The notes under the pieces are model-generated. The model saw only the letters and a list, made by a program, of their open reading frames with translations, did no database searches and was not told the origin of the DNA. Of a stretch of 43,613 bases of DNA, positions 22,993 to 34,223 are shown piece by piece (position 1 is the stretch's first letter; each line of letters begins with the position of its first letter). Location of the stretch: contig NZ_JAFMOS010000636.1 of NCBI RefSeq assembly GCF_019049755.1, positions 1 through 43,613 on the forward strand, given 5' to 3'. Origin of the DNA: Rahnella perminowiae. Lineage in GTDB: Bacteria > Pseudomonadota > Gammaproteobacteria > Enterobacterales > Enterobacteriaceae. A program made the position numbers and the translations under genes.

Positions 22993-23019
22993 AAAAAACC
23001 CGCGAATTCGCGGGTTTTT
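22993..23019. terminator. Bidirectional terminator between metF and ppc
   Basis: Stem AAAAACCCGCG with CGCGGGTTTTT around an AATT loop, 11 bp and perfect, with A-run and T-run on opposite sides. It lies between the converging metF and ppc stops. Confidence 0.92.
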
Positions 23020-23041
23020 CTTTAGATAGCTTCAGCAGACA

Positions 23042-25687
23042 CTAGCCGGTATTACGCATACCCGCTGCCACGCCGGCAATCGTCACCATCAACGCCTGCT
23101 CTACATTTGCATCCTGCTTACCGTCTTTTTCCAGCTCGCGGGAACGGTGCAGCAATTCAGCCTGCAATACGTTCAGCGGGTCAGTGTAGACGTTACGCAG
23201 GGCGATAGATTCCGCAATCCACGGTAAATCTTCCATCAGGTGATCGTCGTTAGAAATCGCCAGGATCACTTTAATGTCGCTTGCCAGCTGATCGCGCAGT
23301 TGCTGACCGAGCGGCCACAGCTCTTTCTCTACCAGACGATGATCGTAGTATTCCGCCAGCCACAGGTCCGCTTTCGCAAATACCATTTCCAGCATGCCGA
23401 TGCGGGTGGAGAAGAACGGCCAGTCGCGGCACATGGTTTCCAGCTCGTCACGTTTCCCGCCATCGACCACGGCCTGTAAACCGGCACCGGCGCCCAGCCA
23501 GGCTGGTAGCATCAGACGGTTTTGCGTCCAGGCGAAAATCCACGGGATGGCGCGAAGGCTTTCGACGCCACCACTGGCTTTACGTTTCGCCGGTCGTGAA
23601 CCCAGCGGCAGTTTCGCCAGTTCCTGTTCCGGAGTTGCTGCACGGAAGTAAGGCACGAAGTCTTTATTCTCGCGGATATAACCCCGGTACATTTTGCAGG
23701 ACACGTCAGACAGCTGTTCCATAATATCTACCCAGGCTTGCTTCGGCTCAGGCGGTGGCAACAGGTTGGCTTCCAGAATCGCAGACGTGTACAGCGCCAG
23801 GCTGCTGATAGTGACTTCCGGCAATCCGAATTTGAAGCGGATCATTTCGCCCTGTTCGGTCACACGCAGGCCGCCTTTCAGGCTGCCCGGAGGCTGAGAT
23901 AACAACGCTGCCTGCGCCGGTGCACCGCCACGGCCGATAGAACCGCCGCGTCCGTGGAACAGTGTCAGGGCAATCCCGGCTTTCTCGCAGGTTTTGATCA
24001 GAGCATCCTGAGCACGGTATTGTGCCCATGATGCGGCCATCACGCCCGCGTCTTTTGCGGAGTCGGAATAGCCAATCATCACCATTTGTTTGCCCTGAAT
24101 GAAACCGCGATACCAGTCAATGCTCAGCAACTGTTTCATGACATCGTCGGCATTGTTCAGGTCGTCGAGCGTTTCGAACAGCGGCGCGACAGGCATCGGG
24201 AACGGACAACCGGCTTCTTTGAGCAGCAGATGTACGGCCAGCACGTCAGACGGTGTACGCGCCATCGAAATGACATACGCTGCAATCGAGCCTTCCGGTG
24301 CCTCGGCAATCACCTGACAGGTATCGAGCACTTCTTTGGTGTCGGCACTCGGTTCCCAGTGACGTGGCACCAGCGGACGTTTTGAATTCAGTTCACGGAT
24401 CAGGAAAGCCTGTTTATCGGATTCTGACCAGCTTTCATAATCGCCCAGACCGAGATAGCGGGTGATTTCAGCGATAGCATCGGTGTGGCGGGTACTTTCC
24501 TGACGCACGTCGATACGCACCAGAGGCACGCCGAAGCAGCGCACACGGCGCAGGGTATCCAGCAACTGGCCGTTGGCAATAATGCCCATATTGCAGGCTT
24601 GCAGCGACTGGTAACACGCGTATAGCGGTGCCCACAGCTGGTCATTTTTCACCAATAAATCATGAGGACGCGCAACGCGTTCGCCTTTCAGACGGGCTTC
24701 CAGATAAACCTGCGTATTGGTCAGCTGAGCACGCAGCTGTTTCATGATTTCACGGTAAGGTTCGATGATATCCGCCCCCCCCGCCAGCTCACGCAGTTCC
24801 GGCGTACATTCGGTCATCGACAATTCTGATACCAGCACCGCGATATCACGCAGGAACAGGTCAGTCGCTTTCCAGCGGCTCAGCAACAGCACGTGGCGGG
24901 TAATATCGGCCGTCACGTTCGGGTTACCGTCGCGGTCGCCGCCCATCCATGAAGTGAAGCGAACCGGCACGGCTTCCACGGGCATTTTATAATCCAGTGA
25001 CGTTTCCAGTTGTTCGTTCAGTTCACGCAGGAAAGCGGGTACGCCTTCCCACAGGCTGTTTTCAACGACCGCAAAGCCCCATTTAGCTTCATCCACAGGA
25101 GAAGGCCGGTTTTTACGGATTTCATCGGTGTGCCATGACTGCGCGATCAACTGACGCAAACGACGCATGATTTGTTTGCGTTCGTAATCGGCCAGATCGT
25201 TATGGTCGAGCTGCTTGAGGCAGTTATTCACTTCGACCAGTTTGTGGATCAGTGTGCGGCGGGCAATTTCTGTCGGGTGCGCGGTCAGTACCAGTTCAAT
25301 AGAAAGCTGGTCGACAGCATCACGCAGCTGTTGTTCTGAGAGATTTTTGGATTTCAGGCGATCGAACAATTGTGCCAGGGCTTCAGGATTACTGGCCGCT
25401 TCGCCATGTGGCGAAATGCTGTGATATTGTTCAGCCACGTTGGCTAAATTCAGAAACTGGCTAAAAGCACGGGCAACAGGCAGCAGCTCATCATTGGAGA
25501 GATTTTGCAACGTTGACAGTAATTCTTGTCGATCCGCGTCGTTTCCGGCACGGGAGGATTTCGACAGCTTACGGATTTTCTCAACACGATCCAGGATATG
25601 CTCTCCCAACGTATCTTTGATCGTGTCGCCTAGCAATTTACCTAAGGTACTGACATTACTTCGCATTGCGGAATATTGTTCGTTCAT
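23042..25687 (-). CDS. ppc: Phosphoenolpyruvate carboxylase
   Basis: Makes oxaloacetate from phosphoenolpyruvate and bicarbonate, replenishing the citric acid cycle; it also feeds the aspartate used by the metBL pathway. The 881-residue product (883 in E. coli) has the two family signatures: [14 protein letters not shown] with the catalytic His near residue 137, and [13 protein letters not shown] with the later [12 protein letters not shown] glycine loop. The essential C-terminus MRNTG is intact. AGAGG precedes the ATG at good distance. In E. coli katG, gldA and frw genes lie between metF and ppc; here they are absent and metF converges directly on ppc. Confidence 0.98.
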   Translation of the reverse strand: MNEQYSAMRSNVSTLGKLLGDTIKDTLGEHILDRVEKIRKLSKSSRAGNDADRQELLSTLQNLSNDELLPVARAFSQFLNLANVAEQYHSISPHGEAASNPEALAQLFDRLKSKNLSEQQLRDAVDQLSIELVLTAHPTEIARRTLIHKLVEVNNCLKQLDHNDLADYERKQIMRRLRQLIAQSWHTDEIRKNRPSPVDEAKWGFAVVENSLWEGVPAFLRELNEQLETSLDYKMPVEAVPVRFTSWMGGDRDGNPNVTADITRHVLLLSRWKATDLFLRDIAVLVSELSMTECTPELRELAGGADIIEPYREIMKQLRAQLTNTQVYLEARLKGERVARPHDLLVKNDQLWAPLYACYQSLQACNMGIIANGQLLDTLRRVRCFGVPLVRIDVRQESTRHTDAIAEITRYLGLGDYESWSESDKQAFLIRELNSKRPLVPRHWEPSADTKEVLDTCQVIAEAPEGSIAAYVISMARTPSDVLAVHLLLKEAGCPFPMPVAPLFETLDDLNNADDVMKQLLSIDWYRGFIQGKQMVMIGYSDSAKDAGVMAASWAQYRAQDALIKTCEKAGIALTLFHGRGGSIGRGGAPAQAALLSQPPGSLKGGLRVTEQGEMIRFKFGLPEVTISSLALYTSAILEANLLPPPEPKQAWVDIMEQLSDVSCKMYRGYIRENKDFVPYFRAATPEQELAKLPLGSRPAKRKASGGVESLRAIPWIFAWTQNRLMLPAWLGAGAGLQAVVDGGKRDELETMCRDWPFFSTRIGMLEMVFAKADLWLAEYYDHRLVEKELWPLGQQLRDQLASDIKVILAISNDDHLMEDLPWIAESIALRNVYTDPLNVLQAELLHRSRELEKDGKQDANVEQALMVTIAGVAAGMRNTG

Positions 25688-25992
25688 ATTACCTCTGACC
25701 CGTTCTCTCGTTTAATTTTTATATTCTGTAAATAACTTTCACCCGTCAGGCATTCTTGCCCCGTTCACCCTGCCAACCTGGCCATACTTTTAAATGCAGC
25801 ACTTGTTTTAACCCAAAAACCCCTCATCACTCACGTGAAAAATGGTCTTTTTGGCCATGTCGCTGAAATTTAATTACAACCGCGACGATATCAGTTTGGC
25901 TAATCCTGCTTTTGTTCAATAGCAACGTTGTACAGTATCAAAGGGCGCCCGTAAGCGCCCTGTTTGTTTCTTCATCAGTGCGTCATTCAGTA
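25688..25992. other. Intergenic region between ppc start and argE stop
   Basis: 305 bases with no supported gene. It contains the ppc promoter region, not resolved to specific boxes, and, at the argE side, the hairpin listed separately. Confidence 0.6.
25941..25962 (-). terminator. Possible terminator of argE
   Basis: GGGCGC/GCGCCC stem with a six-base loop plus flanking A/T pairs. Read on the minus strand it is followed by TTTGATA, a weak U-run. It lies 31 bases past the argE stop. Confidence 0.55.
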
Positions 25993-27144
25993 TCAGTGAT
26001 AGCAGAAATGATGAACGACCTGAGAAATCAGCTCGCGAGTCGGTTTAATGAACGCCATATCAATATATTCATCTGGCTGATGCGCCTGATCGATAGAACC
26101 CGGTCCGAGTACCAGTGTCGGACACAGTTCCTGAATAAACGGTGCCTCGGTGCAGTAGTTAACAATTTCTGTTTCCACACCCAGCAGTTTTTCGACTACC
26201 TGTACCAGCGGGTGATCCGGCGGACATTCATAACCCGGGATGGGCGGATGCAGTTCTTCAATCTCAATACGTCCCGGCCAGCGTTCACTGACCGGGGCCA
26301 GCGCTTCGTTCAGCAGACCGTCAATCTCAGTCAGCGTCAGACCCGGCAGCGGGCGGATATCCATATGCATTTCGCAGCACGCGCAAATGCGGTTTGGCGC
26401 ATCGCCGCCGTTGATATAACCAAAGTTCATGGTCGGGTACGGGATCACGAAACCACTGTGGTTGTAACGGCTTTTCAGCGTATTGCGCAGCGTCATTAAA
26501 TGGGTAATCGATTCGTGCATCAGTTCAATAGCGTTCACGCCGCGGGACGGATCACTGGAGTGGCCGGACTGACCGGTGATACGAATAGCATTTGACAGAT
26601 GTCCCTTGTGTGCACGAACCGGCTTGAGCGAAGTAGGTTCACCGATGATGGCGCAGTCAGGGCGGATCTTTGCGTTTTTGGAAAAATAGCTGGCACCGGC
26701 CATCGTGGTTTCTTCATCCGCAGTCGCCAAAATATACAGCGGTTTAGTCAGTTTAGTCAGATCAACATCGCGCAGTGAATCGAGGATAAAGGCGAAGAAA
26801 CCTTTCATGTCGGCAGTCCCTAAACCATAGAGCTTATTTTCATGCTCGGTCAGGGTGAAAGGATCACGTGTCCAGCGGCCATCATCGAACGGAACGGTAT
26901 CGGTATGGCCTGCCAGCAGTAAACCACCCGCGCCTTCGCCAGTACTGGCTAACATGTTGAATTTATGGCGTGTTCCTGGAACGGGTTGCACTTCGACTTT
27001 GAAGCCTAAATCACCGAACCAGCCTGCCAGTAAATTGATTAACGTTTCATTGCTCTGGTCCAGTGCAGCATCTGTCGCGCTGATGGAAGGGGTGGCGATT
27101 AACGCCCGGTAGAGCTCAATAAAAGGAGGTAATTTCATCTTCAC
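25993..27144 (-). CDS. argE: Acetylornithine deacetylase
   Basis: Metal-dependent peptidase-family M20 enzyme that removes acetyl from N-acetylornithine in arginine biosynthesis. The 383-residue length equals E. coli. Metal ligands and catalytic residues are in GHTDTVPF (His80, Asp82), GTADMKG (Asp112) and DEET (Glu144), with GEPTS (near 169) and the late [10 protein letters not shown]. The start is taken as the GTG at 27142-27144, which keeps the E. coli length and has AAAGG ten bases upstream; an ATG two codons later is the alternative. It is divergent from argCBH and shares the ARG boxes. Confidence 0.97.
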   Translation of the reverse strand: MKMKLPPFIELYRALIATPSISATDAALDQSNETLINLLAGWFGDLGFKVEVQPVPGTRHKFNMLASTGEGAGGLLLAGHTDTVPFDDGRWTRDPFTLTEHENKLYGLGTADMKGFFAFILDSLRDVDLTKLTKPLYILATADEETTMAGASYFSKNAKIRPDCAIIGEPTSLKPVRAHKGHLSNAIRITGQSGHSSDPSRGVNAIELMHESITHLMTLRNTLKSRYNHSGFVIPYPTMNFGYINGGDAPNRICACCEMHMDIRPLPGLTLTEIDGLLNEALAPVSERWPGRIEIEELHPPIPGYECPPDHPLVQVVEKLLGVETEIVNYCTEAPFIQELCPTLVLGPGSIDQAHQPDEYIDMAFIKPTRELISQVVHHFCYH

Positions 27145-27169
27145 TGTTGACAGCCTTTAGTTAGGGTAG

Positions 27170-27208
27170 TATTCATATTCATGCAATAATTGTGAATAAA
27201 AATACAAT
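27170..27208. promoter_or_regulatory. Pair of ARG boxes between argE and argC
   Basis: The second box (27191-27208) reads TG-TGAAT-AAAA-ATACA-AT, close to the ArgR pattern TGAAT-N4-ATTCA. The first (27170-27187) is weaker, and the two are exactly three bases apart, the spacing typical of ArgR operators. A shared operator lets the arginine repressor control both directions. Confidence 0.75.
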
Positions 27209-27281
27209 AAGCCAGCGCGTAAGGAAACCGGAAAAAAATTCATCCGGCCCTACCCCAAAATTGAGAAGGTGAACAAGCCCT

Positions 27282-28286
27282 ATGTTGAATACGCTGATTG
27301 TTGGTGCCACAGGTTATGCCGGAGCTGAACTCGCTGCTTACCTGAATCGCCATCCACAGATGAACATAACCGGTTTAACGGTTTCAGCGCAAAGTGCAGA
27401 TGCAGGAAAATTACTTTCTGATTTGCATCCTCAATTAAAAGGCATCGTCGATTTGCCTGTTTTGCCTCTGACTGATGTGGCTGAAGCAGCGAAAGGTGTC
27501 GATGTTGTTTTTCTGGCGACAGCGCATGAAGTCAGCCACGATTTAGCACCACAGTTTCTGGCGGCTGGCTGCGTGGTGTTTGACCTGTCCGGTGCTTTCC
27601 GCGTCAGCAAACCTGAGTTTTACACTGAATTCTACGGCTTTGAGCATCAGCATCTCGAACTGCTCGATCAGGCTGTATACGGCCTGGCCGAATGGCAGGC
27701 TGACAAATTAAAAGACGCACAGCTGATTGCTGTTCCGGGCTGTTACCCGACCGCGTCACAGCTGGCGCTCAAACCCCTTATCGACAATGGTTTGCTTAAT
27801 GACAGCCAGTGGCCGGTCATCAATGCCACCAGCGGTGTCAGCGGCGCTGGCCGTAAAGCGACACTCGGCAACAGTTTCTGCGAAGTCAGTCTTCAGCCTT
27901 ACAAACTCTTCAGCCACCGTCATCAGCCAGAAATTGCCGAACATCTTGGCGTGCCGGTGATTTTCACGCCGCATTTGGGCAATTTTCCGCGCGGTATTCT
28001 GGCGACTATCACCTGCCGTGTGAACGCGGGTGTGACGGAGCAGGACGTGGCGGAAGCCTTCCATAATGCGTATCACGATAAACCGCTGGTACGTTTGTAC
28101 ACCAAAGGCGTCCCGGCGCTGAAAGATGTGGTCGGTCTGCCATTCTGCGATATCGGTTTTGCGGTGAAAGGTGAACATCTGATTGTGGTAGCGACGGAAG
28201 ATAACGTGCTCAAAGGCGCGTCTGCTCAGGCAGTTCAGTGCATGAATATCCGTTTCGGCTTCCCGGAAACACAATCATTGCTTTAA
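27282..28286 (+). CDS. argC: N-acetyl-gamma-glutamyl-phosphate reductase
   Basis: NADPH-dependent third step of ornithine and arginine biosynthesis. The 334-residue protein has the nucleotide-binding start [17 protein letters not shown] and the active-site cysteine Cys154 in [17 protein letters not shown] supplies the second catalytic region. GAAGGTG precedes the ATG. It leads argCBH, divergent from argE, behind the ARG boxes. Confidence 0.98.
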   Translation: MLNTLIVGATGYAGAELAAYLNRHPQMNITGLTVSAQSADAGKLLSDLHPQLKGIVDLPVLPLTDVAEAAKGVDVVFLATAHEVSHDLAPQFLAAGCVVFDLSGAFRVSKPEFYTEFYGFEHQHLELLDQAVYGLAEWQADKLKDAQLIAVPGCYPTASQLALKPLIDNGLLNDSQWPVINATSGVSGAGRKATLGNSFCEVSLQPYKLFSHRHQPEIAEHLGVPVIFTPHLGNFPRGILATITCRVNAGVTEQDVAEAFHNAYHDKPLVRLYTKGVPALKDVVGLPFCDIGFAVKGEHLIVVATEDNVLKGASAQAVQCMNIRFGFPETQSLL

Positions 28287-28322
28287 CCAGCCGTCAGATT
28301 GACTGTAAACAGAAAACAACCG

Positions 28323-28352
28323 CCCCTGAGCGTTTATTCAGACGCGCAGGGG
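28323..28352 (+). repeat. Intercistronic hairpin between argC and argB
   Basis: CCCCTG-A-GCGT (28323-28333) pairs with ACGC-G-CAGGGG (28342-28352) with a single A/G mismatch and an eight-base loop. No T-run follows, so a processing or mRNA-stability hairpin is more likely than a terminator. It interrupts the 131-base argC-argB gap. Confidence 0.5.
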
Positions 28353-28417
28353 TGTTAGATTAAATTAAACGTATTGTTATTAATTAACATTCTCAACCGG
28401 TCGGGGCGCGAACAGCT

Positions 28418-29191
28418 ATGAATCCGTTAGTCATCAAGTTAGGTGGTGTGTTGCTGGACAATGAAGAAGCACTTGAGCGCCTGTTCATGGCAATAGTGGC
28501 TTATCGCCAGGAATATCACCGCCCGCTGGTTATTGTTCATGGTGGTGGCTGCCTGGTTGACGAGCTGATGAAAAAGCTGAATCTGCCTGTCGTGAAAAAA
28601 GCCGGTCTGCGCGTGACACCGGCTGATCAGATTGACATTATCACGGGTGCACTCGCCGGCAGCGCGAACAAAACTCTGTTGGCGTGGGCGGTCAAAAATC
28701 ACATCAACGCGGTTGGCCTGTCTCTGGCTGACGGCGGCACCGTCAGCGTTACGCAACTGGATGCATCACTGGGCTTCGTCGGTAAAGCCGAAGCGGGTGA
28801 TCCGGCGCTGATTAACACATTGCATGGCGCAGGCTACCTGCCGATTGTCAGTTCTATTGGCATCACCGCAACCGGTGAGCTGATGAATGTTAACGCCGAT
28901 CAGGCAGCAACTGCACTGGCGGCCACGCTGGGCGCGGATCTGATCCTGCTGTCTGATGTCAGCGGAATTCTTGATGGCAAAGGCCAGCGTATTCCGGAAA
29001 TGAGTGCAGAGAAAGCCGAACAGCTTATCGGGCAGGGTATTATCACCGATGGCATGATCGTCAAAGTTAACGCTGCGCTGGACGCTGCACGTTCTCTCGG
29101 ACGTCCTGTGGATATCGCCAGCTGGCGTCACGCTGAGCAATTACCCGCACTGTTTAATGGCGTTGCGATCGGAACACGCATTCTGGGGTAA
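28418..29191 (+). CDS. argB: Acetylglutamate kinase
   Basis: Phosphorylates N-acetylglutamate, the second arginine-pathway step. The 257-residue product belongs to the amino-acid kinase family: [18 protein letters not shown] at the N-terminus with the catalytic Lys8, the glycine-rich [29 protein letters not shown] and DGMIVKV. It closely matches E. coli ArgB through to GTRILG. The ribosome-binding site is weak (GGGG about 12 bases upstream). It lies between argC and argH. Confidence 0.97.
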   Translation: MNPLVIKLGGVLLDNEEALERLFMAIVAYRQEYHRPLVIVHGGGCLVDELMKKLNLPVVKKAGLRVTPADQIDIITGALAGSANKTLLAWAVKNHINAVGLSLADGGTVSVTQLDASLGFVGKAEAGDPALINTLHGAGYLPIVSSIGITATGELMNVNADQAATALAATLGADLILLSDVSGILDGKGQRIPEMSAEKAEQLIGQGIITDGMIVKVNAALDAARSLGRPVDIASWRHAEQLPALFNGVAIGTRILG

Positions 29192-29295
29192 TTCACCTCC
29201 CGGCAGGTTTAAATCTGACGCGCATTCGGTACACACTTTTGTCAGGGCGCAGCCATATTGCGCCCTTTTGCATAAAAAATTTCAGGAGCAGGAAA

Positions 29296-30669
29296 ATGGC
29301 ACTTTGGGGCGGACGTTTTACTCAGGCAGCAGATCAGCGGTTTAAAGAACTGAATGACTCACTGCGTTTCGATTACCGACTGGCGGAGCAGGATATTGTG
29401 GGCTCGGTAGCCTGGTCCAAAGCGCTGGTGACTGTGAATGTATTAACCGCTGACGAACAGCTTCAGCTGGAAGACGCATTGACTGTGTTGCTGGAAGAAG
29501 TCCGTGCCAATCCCCGCGCTATTTTAGCCAGTGATGCCGAAGATATTCATAGTTGGGTTGAAGGCAAACTGATCGACAAAGTTGGCAATCTCGGTAAGAA
29601 ATTGCACACCGGCCGCAGCCGTAACGATCAGGTCGCGACTGACATCAAACTGTGGTGTAAAACACAGGTGGTTGAACTGCGTGAGGCGCTGCATCATTTG
29701 CAGCAGGCGCTGGTCGCCACGGCCGAAGCCAATCAGGACGCCGTGATGCCGGGTTACACCCATCTGCAACGCGCCCAGCCGGTGACGTTTGCGCACTGGT
29801 GCATGGCGTATGTTGAAATGCTGGCGCGTGACGAAAGCCGCCTGAAAGACACGCTGGCTCGTCTGGACGTCAGTCCGCTGGGCTGTGGCGCACTGGCCGG
29901 TACTGCCTATCCGATGGATCGCGAACAACTGGCTGGCTGGTTAGGTTTCGCTTCTGCGACACGTAACAGCCTCGACAGTGTTTCTGATCGTGACCATGTT
30001 CTGGAGCTGCTTTCCAACGCGGCCATCAGCATGGTTCACCTTTCACGTTTTGCAGAAGACCTGATTTTCTTCAATACCGGTGAAGCGGCGTTTATCGATT
30101 TGTCCGATCGTGTCACCTCCGGCTCTTCCCTGATGCCACAGAAGAAGAATCCGGATGCACTGGAGCTGATCCGTGGTAAGTGCGGTCGTGTGCAGGGCGC
30201 GCTTACCGGTATGATGATGACGATGAAGGGTCTTCCGCTGGCGTACAACAAAGACATGCAGGAAGATAAAGAAGGGCTGTTCGACGCACTCGATACCTGG
30301 ATGGATTGTCTGAACATGGCATCGCTGGTGCTGGATGGTATTCAGGTAAAACGCCCAAGGGCAAAAGAAGCCGCGCAACAGGGCTATGCTAACTCCACCG
30401 AACTGGCAGATTATCTGGTTGCCAAGGGTGTTCCGTTCCGTGAGGCGCACCATATTGTGGGTGAAGCGGTAGTGGAAGCGATTAATCAGGGCAAAGCGCT
30501 GGAAGAATTACCGCTGGCAGATTTGCAGAAATTCAGCAGCGTGATTGGCGACGATGTTTACGCCATTCTCGAACTGCAATCTTGTCTCGACAAACGAGCC
30601 GCTAAAGGCGGTGTTTCTCCGCAGCAGGTTGCACAGGCGATTGCTGATGCGAAGGCGCGTTTAGCGTAA
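29296..30669 (+). CDS. argH: Argininosuccinate lyase
   Basis: Last step of arginine biosynthesis, splitting argininosuccinate into arginine and fumarate; fumarase/aspartase superfamily. The ATG at 29296 ([19 protein letters not shown]) has CAGGAG upstream and gives 457 residues, the E. coli length; the frame extends 19 codons further from a TTG. The family signature is [20 protein letters not shown], with the earlier TGRSRNDQ and TH-containing [10 protein letters not shown] motifs supplying substrate contacts and catalytic residues. argG, which in some relatives sits between argB and argH, is not here. Confidence 0.98.
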   Translation: MALWGGRFTQAADQRFKELNDSLRFDYRLAEQDIVGSVAWSKALVTVNVLTADEQLQLEDALTVLLEEVRANPRAILASDAEDIHSWVEGKLIDKVGNLGKKLHTGRSRNDQVATDIKLWCKTQVVELREALHHLQQALVATAEANQDAVMPGYTHLQRAQPVTFAHWCMAYVEMLARDESRLKDTLARLDVSPLGCGALAGTAYPMDREQLAGWLGFASATRNSLDSVSDRDHVLELLSNAAISMVHLSRFAEDLIFFNTGEAAFIDLSDRVTSGSSLMPQKKNPDALELIRGKCGRVQGALTGMMMTMKGLPLAYNKDMQEDKEGLFDALDTWMDCLNMASLVLDGIQVKRPRAKEAAQQGYANSTELADYLVAKGVPFREAHHIVGEAVVEAINQGKALEELPLADLQKFSSVIGDDVYAILELQSCLDKRAAKGGVSPQQVAQAIADAKARLA

Positions 30670-30671
30670 AT

Positions 30672-30696
30672 AAAAAAGGCGGATCATAGATCCGCC
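30672..30696 (-). terminator. Terminator of the peroxiredoxin-glutaredoxin gene
   Basis: Perfect 8-bp stem GGCGGATC/GATCCGCC with an ATA loop. The six-A run on the left is a U-run on the minus strand, whereas the right side has no T-run. It therefore serves the minus-strand gene ending at 30783, although it lies just after the argH stop and may also protect that transcript end. Confidence 0.8.
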
Positions 30697-30782
30697 GAAA
30701 ATTCACGTAGTCTTACTTTGCTTTTTTGTCGGTAATGCAGGGATTTCTTGCCTTACTGCTTACAGCAGATCCTTATTGACGC

Positions 30783-31544
30783 TTACTGTGCCACTTCGCA
30801 CACGTCTTGTATTTCTGAATGGAGGTAAACCTCCAGATCGTCACTTCCCCCGATGTGGCGTCCACCGATAAAGACTTGCGGCACTGTTGCCCGGCCCGTC
30901 ACGGCGCGCAGGCTGACGGTGGTCGCGTCTTTACCTAATACAATTTCTTCATACTGAATGCCGCGTTCCTGCAACATTTGTTTGGCTTTCGCACAGAACG
31001 GACAGCCCGGTTTGGTGAATACGGACACGGATTCCTGCACTTTAAATTCTGGTGCCAGATACTTGAGCATGGTGTCAGCATCAGACACTTCAAACGGGTC
31101 GCCTGGCTTATTTGGCTCAACGAACATTTTCTCGACGACACCGTTGCGTACCAGCATGGAATAACGCCATGAACGCGGGCCGAAGCCTAAATCCGCTTTC
31201 TCTACCAGCATGTCCATCCCTTTGGTGAATTCACCGTTACCGTCCGGGATGAAAGTGATGTTGGAGGCGTTCTGTTCGGCTTTCCAGGCGTTCATCACGA
31301 AGGTGTCATTCACGGAAACGCACAGGATGCTGTCGACGCCGTGGTTTTTAAACACCGGAGCCAGTTCGTTGTAACGTGGCAGGTGACTCGAAGAACAGGT
31401 CGGGGTGAATGCACCCGGCAATGAAAATACGATCACTGTTTTATTTTTAAACAGATTGTCGCTGGAGAGATCTACCCATTGATCGCCCTGTCGGGTGTGA
31501 AAAGTAATGTGCGGTACGTGTCTACCTTCCTGGCTTGCAAACAT
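30783..31544 (-). CDS. Hybrid peroxiredoxin (Prx5-type)/glutaredoxin
   Basis: Predicted cytoplasmic thiol peroxidase that reduces hydrogen and alkyl peroxides and carries its own glutathione-linked reductant. Residues about 10-165 are a Prx5/AhpE-like domain with peroxidatic Cys50 in [13 protein letters not shown]. Residues about 172-245 are a glutaredoxin with the redox pair in [11 protein letters not shown] and the cis-Pro region [10 protein letters not shown]. The architecture is that of Haemophilus influenzae hybrid PGdx, from which the function is transferred. AAGAGG precedes the ATG. It is divergent from oxyR, with ATAG/CTAT motifs between, suggesting OxyR control. E. coli K-12 lacks this gene at this place. 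Confidence 0.92.
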   Translation of the reverse strand: MFASQEGRHVPHITFHTRQGDQWVDLSSDNLFKNKTVIVFSLPGAFTPTCSSSHLPRYNELAPVFKNHGVDSILCVSVNDTFVMNAWKAEQNASNITFIPDGNGEFTKGMDMLVEKADLGFGPRSWRYSMLVRNGVVEKMFVEPNKPGDPFEVSDADTMLKYLAPEFKVQESVSVFTKPGCPFCAKAKQMLQERGIQYEEIVLGKDATTVSLRAVTGRATVPQVFIGGRHIGGSDDLEVYLHSEIQDVCEVAQ

Positions 31545-31617
31545 GAATAACCTCTTAATTAATCAATAAAATAGAAAGTTTTTTCGGCATTTCTGCCTTG
31601 TTGGAAAGCATTATTCA

Positions 31618-31677
31618 CGATAGTAGTTGATAGATATAATCGTTGATTGCTATCTTATCTATCGTTAACGACTATCG
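31618..31677. promoter_or_regulatory. ATAG/CTAT-rich OxyR-type region between prx-grx and oxyR
   Basis: CGATAG (31618), GATAG (31629), CTATC (31650), CTATCG (31659) and CTATCG (31672) form a nearly palindromic set. OxyR recognises four ATAG-like contacts spread over about four helical turns; the spacing here is not exactly the consensus, so the site is a candidate. It would serve autoregulation of oxyR and peroxide control of the divergent gene. Confidence 0.6.
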
Positions 31678-31704
31678 CATTGCCTTTTAGGGACTGGAGG
31701 AAAA

Positions 31705-32628
31705 ATGAACATTCGTGATCTAGAGTATCTGGTGGCACTGGCTGAGTTTCGTCATTTTCGACGCGCAGCAGATTCATGCCATGTCAGCCAGCCGACATTA
31801 AGTGGTCAGATACGTAAACTGGAAGATGAACTTGGCGTTATGTTGCTTGAAAGAACCAGCCGCAAAGTGCTGTTTACGCAAGCCGGTTTGTTGCTGGTGG
31901 ATCAGGCGCGCACGGTGTTGCGTGAAGTGAAAGTTCTGAAAGAGATGGCGAGTCAACAAGGCGAAGCGATGTCCGGCCCGATGCATATCGGCCTGATCCC
32001 GACAGTCGGGCCTTATCTGCTGCCTCAGATTATCCCCTCGTTGCATAAAACCTTCCCGAAACTGGAAATGTATCTGCATGAGGCGCAAACCCATCAGTTA
32101 CTGTCTCAGCTTGACAGCGGAAAACTCGACTGTGCGATTCTGGCGCTGGTAAAAGAGAGCGAAGCGTTTATTGAAGTGCCGTTGTTTGATGAGCCGATGA
32201 GGCTGGCGATCTACGATGATCATCCGTGGGCATCGCGCGATCGTGTGGCGATGGCCGATCTGGCGGGTGAAAAATTACTGATGCTGGAAGACGGGCATTG
32301 CCTGCGTGATCAGGCACTCGGTTTCTGCTTCCAGGCGGGGGCGGATGAAGATACCCATTTCCGGGCAACCAGTCTGGAAACGCTGCGTAATATGGTGGCG
32401 GCGGGCAGCGGGATTACCTTGCTGCCATCCCTGGCTGTGCCCAATGAGCGCAGCCGTGACGGAGTGACGTATCTGACGTGTGACAAACCGGAACCGCGAC
32501 GCACAATCGCGCTGGTATATCGTCCCGGTTCGCCACTGCGCGGGCGTTACGAGCAACTTGCGGAAGCCATCAAAGAGCACATGCAGCCTTACATGGACCG
32601 AACTGCAGTGTTAAAAAAGGCGGTTTAA
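31705..32628 (+). CDS. oxyR: Hydrogen peroxide-inducible regulator OxyR
   Basis: LysR-family tetrameric regulator that turns on peroxide defence when an intramolecular disulfide forms. The 307-residue product has the winged helix-turn-helix at 1-60 ([20 protein letters not shown]) and the two redox cysteines Cys199 and Cys208 in [14 protein letters not shown] at exactly the E. coli positions. GGAGG precedes the ATG. It is divergent from the peroxiredoxin-glutaredoxin gene, a probable target, and its last six codons overlap the sthA 3' end on the opposite strand. Confidence 0.98.
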   Translation: MNIRDLEYLVALAEFRHFRRAADSCHVSQPTLSGQIRKLEDELGVMLLERTSRKVLFTQAGLLLVDQARTVLREVKVLKEMASQQGEAMSGPMHIGLIPTVGPYLLPQIIPSLHKTFPKLEMYLHEAQTHQLLSQLDSGKLDCAILALVKESEAFIEVPLFDEPMRLAIYDDHPWASRDRVAMADLAGEKLLMLEDGHCLRDQALGFCFQAGADEDTHFRATSLETLRNMVAAGSGITLLPSLAVPNERSRDGVTYLTCDKPEPRRTIALVYRPGSPLRGRYEQLAEAIKEHMQPYMDRTAVLKKAV

Positions 32629-34011
32629 TCCGTTCAGTGCCGCAACGCGATAGGCTTCTGCCATGGTCGGATAGTTGAAGGTGGTATTAACGAAATACTC
32701 GATAGTATTACCTTCACCTTTCTGTTCCATAATCGCCTGGCCGATGTGAATAATCTCGGCCGCACGTTCACCAAAGCAGTGAATCCCCAGAATTTCTTTA
32801 GTATCCCGGTGGAACAGGAGCTTCAGGCTGCCCACGTTCATACCCGCAATTTGTGCGCGTGCCAGATGTTTAAACTGTGCGCGGCCCACTTCGTATGGCA
32901 CTTTCATCGCCGTCAGTTCCTGCTCGGTTTTACCCACGGAACTGATTTCAGGGATGGTATAAATACCGGTCGGAATGTTTTCGATAAGGTGGACTTTCGC
33001 TTCGCCCTGAATCATGGCCTGCGCGGCAATCCGGCCCTGATCATAAGCCGCTGATGCCAGACTTGGATAGCCAATGACGTCACCTACCGCATAAATATGT
33101 GACAGCGCAGTCTGATACATGCTGTTCACTTTCAGCAGCCCGCGGCTGTCAGCTTCCAGACCAATATTCTCCAGACCCAGTTTATCGGTGTTACCCGTGC
33201 GTCCGTTGGCATACAGCAGCGCATCAGCCTTCACTTTTTTACCGGATTTGAGGTGCATGATCACACCGTCTTCCACGCCTTCGATCATCTCGAACTCTTC
33301 GTTGTGGCGGATGACCACACCGTTATTCCAGAAGTGATAGGACAGCGCATCTGACATTTCCTGATCGAGGAAAGACAGCAGGCGGTCACGGGTATTGATT
33401 AAGTCTACTTTGACGTTCAGACCGCGGAAGATTGACGCATATTCGCAGCCGATCACCCCCGCGCCGTAAATAATCACGTGGCGTGGCTCATGGCTCAGTT
33501 CGAGGATCAAATCGCTGTCGTAAATGCGCGGATGACCAAAATCGACATTGGCAGGCCGGTACGGGCGCGAGCCGCAGGCAATCACAATGTTATCTGCGGT
33601 AATCACTTCGTGTGTGTTATCGGCGTAGCGGATACTGATGGTATTGGCATCCACAAAACTGGCATCACCCGAGAACAGCTGGCATTGGTTTCTCTCATAG
33701 AAACCCTGGCGCATACGTGTTTGCTGATTAATCACTGAATCGGCGTGACGCAGGATGTCCGGGAAAGTGGAGCTCATTGTGCGGGAGTTATCGCTGTAGA
33801 GCGGGTTTTGGTTAAATTCGATGATTCTGCTGACGGCGTGGCGCAATGCTTTGGAAGGGATGGTTCCCCAGTGAGTACATCCGCCACCGACATTGTTATA
33901 GCGTTCGATGACAGCAACCCGGGCGCCTTGTTTAACCAGTCCCATGGCAGCGCCTTCTCCGCCAGGACCTGAGCCAATGATGATGGCATCAAAATGTGAG
34001 TGCTGTGGCAT
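32611..34011 (-). CDS. sthA: Soluble pyridine nucleotide transhydrogenase
   Basis: Cytoplasmic flavoprotein that transfers hydride between NADPH and NAD+, draining excess NADPH. The ATG encoding [18 protein letters not shown] gives 466 residues, the E. coli length; a ten-codon extension exists but lacks support. FAD motif GSGPGGEGA, then [17 protein letters not shown], in which the second redox cysteine of the related dihydrolipoamide dehydrogenases is replaced by Thr, as is normal for this enzyme; NAD motif [11 protein letters not shown]. It converges on oxyR with an 18-base overlap of the coding ends, and is divergent from fabR. Confidence 0.97.
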   Translation of the reverse strand: MPQHSHFDAIIIGSGPGGEGAAMGLVKQGARVAVIERYNNVGGGCTHWGTIPSKALRHAVSRIIEFNQNPLYSDNSRTMSSTFPDILRHADSVINQQTRMRQGFYERNQCQLFSGDASFVDANTISIRYADNTHEVITADNIVIACGSRPYRPANVDFGHPRIYDSDLILELSHEPRHVIIYGAGVIGCEYASIFRGLNVKVDLINTRDRLLSFLDQEMSDALSYHFWNNGVVIRHNEEFEMIEGVEDGVIMHLKSGKKVKADALLYANGRTGNTDKLGLENIGLEADSRGLLKVNSMYQTALSHIYAVGDVIGYPSLASAAYDQGRIAAQAMIQGEAKVHLIENIPTGIYTIPEISSVGKTEQELTAMKVPYEVGRAQFKHLARAQIAGMNVGSLKLLFHRDTKEILGIHCFGERAAEIIHIGQAIMEQKGEGNTIEYFVNTTFNYPTMAEAYRVAALNGLNRLF

Positions 34012-34223
34012 AGTTCGAAACCTATTTTTATACAAAATCACAACGAGAAAGTAACATATTACACCTATTTACCCCACATGCAGTTGTCATTTAATGGTAA
34101 TGCAGCAACATTCTGACCCACTTTATGCTGTTGTATCTTTGGCTCCGACCGCTAAAAATTTTGATATAGTGAAGCGATATCAGGCGAATAATCAAAAAGA
34201 AGAATACTATCCGGATGAAGGTT

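Noticed and set aside
29239-29295. N-terminal extension of argH from a TTG
   Set aside because: Family length, conserved MALWGGRF start and the CAGGAG ribosome-binding site all support the ATG at 29296.
31618-31677. Repeated GATAG/CTATC motifs as a CRISPR-like or integration repeat
   Set aside because: The units are only 5-6 bases, symmetric, and lie exactly where an OxyR control site is expected.
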